Virus record (IMG/VR): IMGVR_UViG_3300033144_005562
Location: 1-33,626 of that record
Reading direction: 5' to 3' (one strand)
Source of the DNA: a virus
Length of the DNA stretch: 33,626 nucleotides
How positions within the stretch are numbered: position 1 is the stretch's first letter; every line of letters begins with the position of its first letter. Below are positions 30,176-33,626 of this stretch, in pieces. Under the pieces are notes generated by a model, which ran no database searches, was not told where the DNA came from, and saw nothing but the letters and a program-made list of their open reading frames with translations. Made by a program: the position numbers and the translations under genes.

Positions 30176-32068
30176 TCACAGAAATCTGCTTTTTCTACGC
30201 TTTAAAACCTTTTTTTCAGCCTTTTCTAGTTCTTTTTTCTCACTTTTGATTGGCTTTGTCACTTGATTCAAGCCTATCTCATTTTCCAATTTGGTCCAAT
30301 GGTGGTCTTGAAACCTATCAATGCCACACATTGCAGCACCAACTCTGGCCATGATCCTGCAATCAAGAGCCTCATTTCTATCTCTGGTCTTTTCCCATTC
30401 AAATTTTTTGACAGCTTTTGCCCATCTGATGATCAATTGCTCAGCAGTGAGCATTTTAAAAAACTCCTCATCATATTCAGGGAAATGACTCCACCCATAG
30501 GGGGGAGAATCACCCTCATCTGGACTGGGCATTTTCAACCAACCATAGAGCTCTTGTTTTGCAATGGATACTCCTATGCTGAAAACCCTCATCCCTCTTG
30601 AGATCCTCCTGCCACTGATTGTGACATCCACTGTGGATGGCAATCCCACCAACACTGAGGCTGTGTGAGATCCTTTGGTGGCTCTGACTTTTGTGATTGG
30701 AAATTGTCTGCACCAGGCATAGACAACATTTGTGTTGTAGCCTGAATCAACACACATCATCCTCAAAGGCTGATCAATTTTTCCATTGACCCAGGTTTCC
30801 CTGGTGAGTTTTTCCAACTCAAGCCATGGCCCTGTTTTGTGGTCACTGGTGTCACCATGGAAAACCCTATAGTCAATTGACCAGCTTTCCATGTTTCGAC
30901 CAAAGCCCACAATCTCAACCTCAAGTCTATCTTTTTGCACATCACAACCTGCACAGATCATGAGCACCCCTTTTGGGACTGTGTTGATTTCATATGACTC
31001 TCTTCTTTCATAGAGCCTTTTCCAATCAGGAGCGTCACCCTTGTCTTTCCAGGTCTCACCAAGGACAGTGTTGACAAAAGTCCTCAGCTTTTCACTGTTG
31101 CTTTGAGCTTTGATCCAATCCTTTGCAAGCTCTCCCCAACTAATCCAGCCCACAGGAGAATAGAGGGAGCTCAAATGATAGCCTGTGACTTTTGGATCTG
31201 CATTTTCAGGAGCCATTTGTCTCCACTCTCCTGCAGCAAGCATCTTTGTCTTTTGCCAATTTTCTATGGCCTCCTCACAAATTTCACAAATGTAGACAGC
31301 CTCTGTTGGTTTTCCTTTTGGCCATTTTATTTGAGGCCATTTGAGCCATTGCATGCCATCACAATGTGGGCATGGTACAAAATATTTTTTTTGATCAGTG
31401 AGCTCATAGGCGGCCTCAATTTTTGACCTGCCCTCAATGGTGGGAGTTGAGACCTTGAATTTTTTTCTCTTTGAGAAAGTCCTGGTCCTTGCCTCAGCAA
31501 GATCAATAGGAGATCCCTCTCCACCACAATCATCAGTGTAGGCATCAATCTCATCTAAAAAAATGTATCTCACAGGGGATGATCTCAAGCCTACTGGACT
31601 GTTGGATCCAGTCATGATCAAAAGGCCACCTGGATATTCTTTGGTGAGGACAGTGTTTCCTGAGTCTCTTGCTTTGGCATCTTTGACTTTCTCTTTTAGT
31701 GATGGGCACTCCTCAATCAATGGAGCAATCCTTTGCTTTGAGTGTCTTTTTGCAAGCTCCACTGTTGGCTGGATCACCATCATTGGGCCTGGTGCTTGAT
31801 CAATTACATAGCCCACCCAATTATTGCCACACTCAGTGCCACCAATCTGAGCACCTTTCATGAAAGTGATGTCCTCAACAATTGAGGTTGTTGACAGATC
31901 ATCCATTATTTCTTTTAAAAATGGAGTCCTTGATGTCCTCCAAAATCCAGGCTCAGCTGAGGCTTTTTGGCTCAGGATTCTATTTTGATCTGCCCATTCA
32001 CTGACAGTCAAAATTGGATCTGGCTTGATTCCATTCCAAAAATTTTGCTCATAGACTTCTATTGCCAC
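30176..32068 (-). CDS. Terminase large subunit, GpA family
   Basis: 630 residues. Walker A-type loop MKGAQIGGTE at 70-79 and Walker B RYIFLDEID at about 167-175. Zinc-ribbon-like pairs CPHC and CEIC follow (about 235-270). The nuclease half includes VDSGYNTNVVYAW. It powers packaging and makes the terminal cuts (cos-type in known GpA relatives). The start overlaps the YiiX-like gene by ten bases. Length and order (small subunit, large subunit, gpW, portal) fit lambda. Confidence 0.92.
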   Translation of the reverse strand: MAIEVYEQNFWNGIKPDPILTVSEWADQNRILSQKASAEPGFWRTSRTPFLKEIMDDLSTTSIVEDITFMKGAQIGGTECGNNWVGYVIDQAPGPMMVIQPTVELAKRHSKQRIAPLIEECPSLKEKVKDAKARDSGNTVLTKEYPGGLLIMTGSNSPVGLRSSPVRYIFLDEIDAYTDDCGGEGSPIDLAEARTRTFSKRKKFKVSTPTIEGRSKIEAAYELTDQKKYFVPCPHCDGMQWLKWPQIKWPKGKPTEAVYICEICEEAIENWQKTKMLAAGEWRQMAPENADPKVTGYHLSSLYSPVGWISWGELAKDWIKAQSNSEKLRTFVNTVLGETWKDKGDAPDWKRLYERRESYEINTVPKGVLMICAGCDVQKDRLEVEIVGFGRNMESWSIDYRVFHGDTSDHKTGPWLELEKLTRETWVNGKIDQPLRMMCVDSGYNTNVVYAWCRQFPITKVRATKGSHTASVLVGLPSTVDVTISGRRISRGMRVFSIGVSIAKQELYGWLKMPSPDEGDSPPYGWSHFPEYDEEFFKMLTAEQLIIRWAKAVKKFEWEKTRDRNEALDCRIMARVGAAMCGIDRFQDHHWTKLENEIGLNQVTKPIKSEKKELEKAEKKVLKRRKSRFL

Positions 32069-32664
32069 TCAGAGTCCCAAATGATTGTGACATTTTTTCC
32101 CATTGAGAGCCCATCTGGTGAAATATATTTTCTGCCTATTCCTGCCAAATCATCAAGAGAGACCTCAAGTCTCCTCTCAATGTCAGCCTCATAGACCAGC
32201 TCTGAGCAATAGAGATCCTTGATCCCAAGATTGAATTGCTGATCATATTTTATTTTGTTTTCAAAAAAACTAAGTGCTGCAGGAATCACAATCTCATCAA
32301 TGTATTGCTGCCCAAAGTCTGAGCATCTTGCAATGGCCACTCTGTCTGACTCTTTGCAGGTCTCAAAAAAATGTCTCTTGATGCAATTGTCATGAGTCAT
32401 TTCTATTGTTTCAAAGCCTTGATCTGGGTGTTTCCCAATGCACAAAGCTGCATGTGTGAACGTGCCACCAATGAGTTTTGTGGTCAGCTTTTTTTTGTCA
32501 GTGCAGAGAATGATGTCCCCTGGTTTTAAAACCATGTGGCCTGCATGATATTGATGGCCAGTCATGGTGGTGTAATATGTTGTAAATCTAATGAAAGGAA
32601 TGAAGTGCAGCAAGAGCCATGAATAGATCTTTGTCTGCATTGCCCAGATCATTATTTTTCTCAT
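32059..32664 (-). CDS. YiiX/YebB-like permuted NlpC/P60-type cysteine hydrolase
   Basis: 201 residues. A hydrophobic segment near residues 14-27 (SWLLLHFIPFI) may anchor it in the membrane. VLKPGDIILCTD opens the catalytic fold. FTHAALCIG supplies His71, and LYCSELVY supplies Cys153. Cysteine after histidine is the order of permuted papain-like enzymes (YiiX family). Such enzymes hydrolyse amide or thioester bonds; lipid, peptide and peptidoglycan substrates occur in the superfamily. It overlaps the large-terminase gene and follows the nuclease gene, an unusual place for such an enzyme. GAGGGGG precedes the ATG. Role in the phage unknown. Confidence 0.72.
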   Translation of the reverse strand: MRKIMIWAMQTKIYSWLLLHFIPFIRFTTYYTTMTGHQYHAGHMVLKPGDIILCTDKKKLTTKLIGGTFTHAALCIGKHPDQGFETIEMTHDNCIKRHFFETCKESDRVAIARCSDFGQQYIDEIVIPAALSFFENKIKYDQQFNLGIKDLYCSELVYEADIERRLEVSLDDLAGIGRKYISPDGLSMGKNVTIIWDSEWQ

Positions 32665-32674
32665 GAGATCCCCC

Positions 32675-33007
32675 TCAGAAATTTTTCAAAACAGCAAATC
32701 CATATTTGACCATTGAATCTGAAAAATTTGTGCCATCTGGAAAGTTGAGCTCAGCCACCCATCTGTATTTTCCATGCTTAACTGTGTCCATTGAGAAATT
32801 TCCACCATGGGTTTCAAACAATTCTTTTGCAAATGTGGTGGCCAATAGTCCAGCCAACTTTGTGTCTCCTCTGGGCTCAGGAGCGTCAATCCTTGCAAGC
32901 CTGATTGTGACATCTAGAAAAACATTGAAACCCATGTCAACTTTGACCTCTACAGTGTCACCATCAATCACTCTTTTCAGCTCACAGCTGTGAAAATGCC
33001 ATTTCAT
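32675..33007 (-). CDS. Thermonuclease-like (SNase) nuclease
   Basis: 110 residues. RVIDGDTVEV gives the metal aspartates (Asp15, Asp17). RLARIDAPE gives Arg36, Asp41 and Glu44, matching staphylococcal nuclease Arg35, Asp40 and Glu43. KYRWVAEL supplies the second arginine. At 110 residues it is a compact SNase. It cleaves DNA or RNA with calcium. No signal peptide. It starts by ATGA overlap with the small terminase gene. Nucleases next to terminase may assist packaging. Confidence 0.85.
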   Translation of the reverse strand: MKWHFHSCELKRVIDGDTVEVKVDMGFNVFLDVTIRLARIDAPEPRGDTKLAGLLATTFAKELFETHGGNFSMDTVKHGKYRWVAELNFPDGTNFSDSMVKYGFAVLKNF

Positions 33008-33543
33008 TTTTTCTCCCCTGTTGAAAGCTCCTCAAGAGCTTTGGTCAATTCAGCATTCAAAATATTTTCCACTTTATGTGGATCTGTTTCGGCTGCCAAC
33101 TCATGAGCAATCCTATTTGGAATATTGAGAATGTTGTTTCTCACCTTTCTGCCAGTGTCAAAGGCTTGTGTTTTCACCTTTTCAACATCAACCAATTTCC
33201 CTGATTGCTCAAGATATTTCAATTCTGAAATCTGAGCTTTAAAAACTTTTTCTTTTCTTTCAGCCTCACCAAGAGTCATGTTTTCAACAGATTTGTCCAT
33301 TGATGATTTTGTCTTGATAGCTTTTGCCTCAAGAGCTCTGTTGGCTTGCAGCCTTTTCAAGCCACTCATATTTTCAGTCCACTCAATAGAGGAGATGGTG
33401 AAATCAATCTTTGGAATTTTGCTGATGGGATCCTCAATGGTTGAGACTTTCCCACTCTTGATTGCAGAGTAGACTGTGGCCCTGGCAACATTCATCCTCT
33501 TTGCAAATTCAGTGACTGAGATGATCTCTTTTTCTGTATTCAT
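33004..33543 (-). CDS. Terminase small subunit, Nu1-like (DNA packaging)
   Basis: 179 residues. An N-terminal winged helix (SVTEFAKRMNVARATVYSAI) should bind the cos site. A coiled middle (AERKEKVFKAQISELKYLE) is followed by VRNNILNIPNRIAHELAAE, the usual C-terminal signature of Nu1-like subunits that bind the large subunit. It is the most upstream gene of the visible late operon. The 83 bases before it would be expected to hold the packaging site. Confidence 0.78.
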   Translation of the reverse strand: MNTEKEIISVTEFAKRMNVARATVYSAIKSGKVSTIEDPISKIPKIDFTISSIEWTENMSGLKRLQANRALEAKAIKTKSSMDKSVENMTLGEAERKEKVFKAQISELKYLEQSGKLVDVEKVKTQAFDTGRKVRNNILNIPNRIAHELAAETDPHKVENILNAELTKALEELSTGEKK

Positions 33544-33626
33544 GGAGCCACCAAAATGACGCTGAGCTGAAAACGTAGGGCTCTCAAAAAATGGGAAACT
33601 AGCGTTTTGTCGCGCCTTTCAGCACC
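33544..33626 (-). other. Right edge upstream of the small terminase; possible cos/regulatory region
   Basis: 83 bases with no annotated gene. AAAACG (33570-33575) and CGTTTT (33603-33608) form an inverted repeat 27 bases apart. In lambda the cos site lies just upstream of Nu1, so this stretch may be part of it. A minus-strand frame is open to a TGA overlapping the small-terminase ATG, giving 28 residues if coding, which is not significant. It contains about five CpG, near the number expected, unlike the rest of the window. Confidence 0.3.

Overview
The window is a tailed-phage genome segment (free phage or prophage) from what looks like a Gram-negative host. Evidence for the host type is a lipobox lipoprotein, several Sec-type signal peptides and a membrane-anchored amidase. 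GC content is in the low 40s percent. No tRNA, rRNA, integrase, repressor or transposase is visible. The head and packaging genes follow the lambda plan: Nu1-like small terminase, GpA-type large terminase, gpW, lambda-family portal, FII-like joiner. The tail is a contractile Mu-type tail running from DUF2635, sheath and tube to gp48/YmfQ. The secreted, cysteine-containing fibre-like proteins resemble what I know from Bdellovibrionota and relatives, but the host assignment is only a guess.

Layout. Plus strand, 1-3682: early genes, namely the tail end of an unknown gene, a replication initiator-like protein containing five exact 7-bp repeats, a DnaB-type helicase, small unknowns, a VRR-NUC nuclease, a small alpha/beta hydrolase-like protein, and two small overlapping genes. 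Plus strand, 3849-5182: two exported proteins ending at an intrinsic terminator. Plus strand, 5362-7091: two tandem PP-loop (PAPS reductase family) enzymes. Minus strand, 33543 down to 7092: one long late operon. It runs small terminase, nuclease, papain-like YiiX-type hydrolase, large terminase, gpW, portal, protease-capsid fusion, decoration protein, joiner and terminator proteins, sheath, tube, frameshifted tail chaperone, tape measure, DNA-circulation protein, baseplate proteins, fibres, exported proteins, lysis genes, more fibres. The two operons meet tail to tail at 7091/7092 with no spacer.

The strongest unexplained signal is compositional. CpG is almost absent from the whole window: about 190 by my hand count, where roughly 1,400-1,500 are expected. 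In a sampled line TG and CA are raised while GC is normal, and several stretches near 1 kb have no CpG or one. The depletion crosses codon boundaries, so codon choice alone does not explain it. It is weaker in the capsid gene and at the left edge.

Other points are an in-frame TAA that splits the tape-measure gene, a clear -1 frameshift in the tail-assembly chaperone at a non-canonical slip site, fibre-like proteins carrying Sec signal peptides, and a paired PP-loop module with matching cysteine motifs. All functional calls rest on motifs and gene order read by eye; no database search was run.
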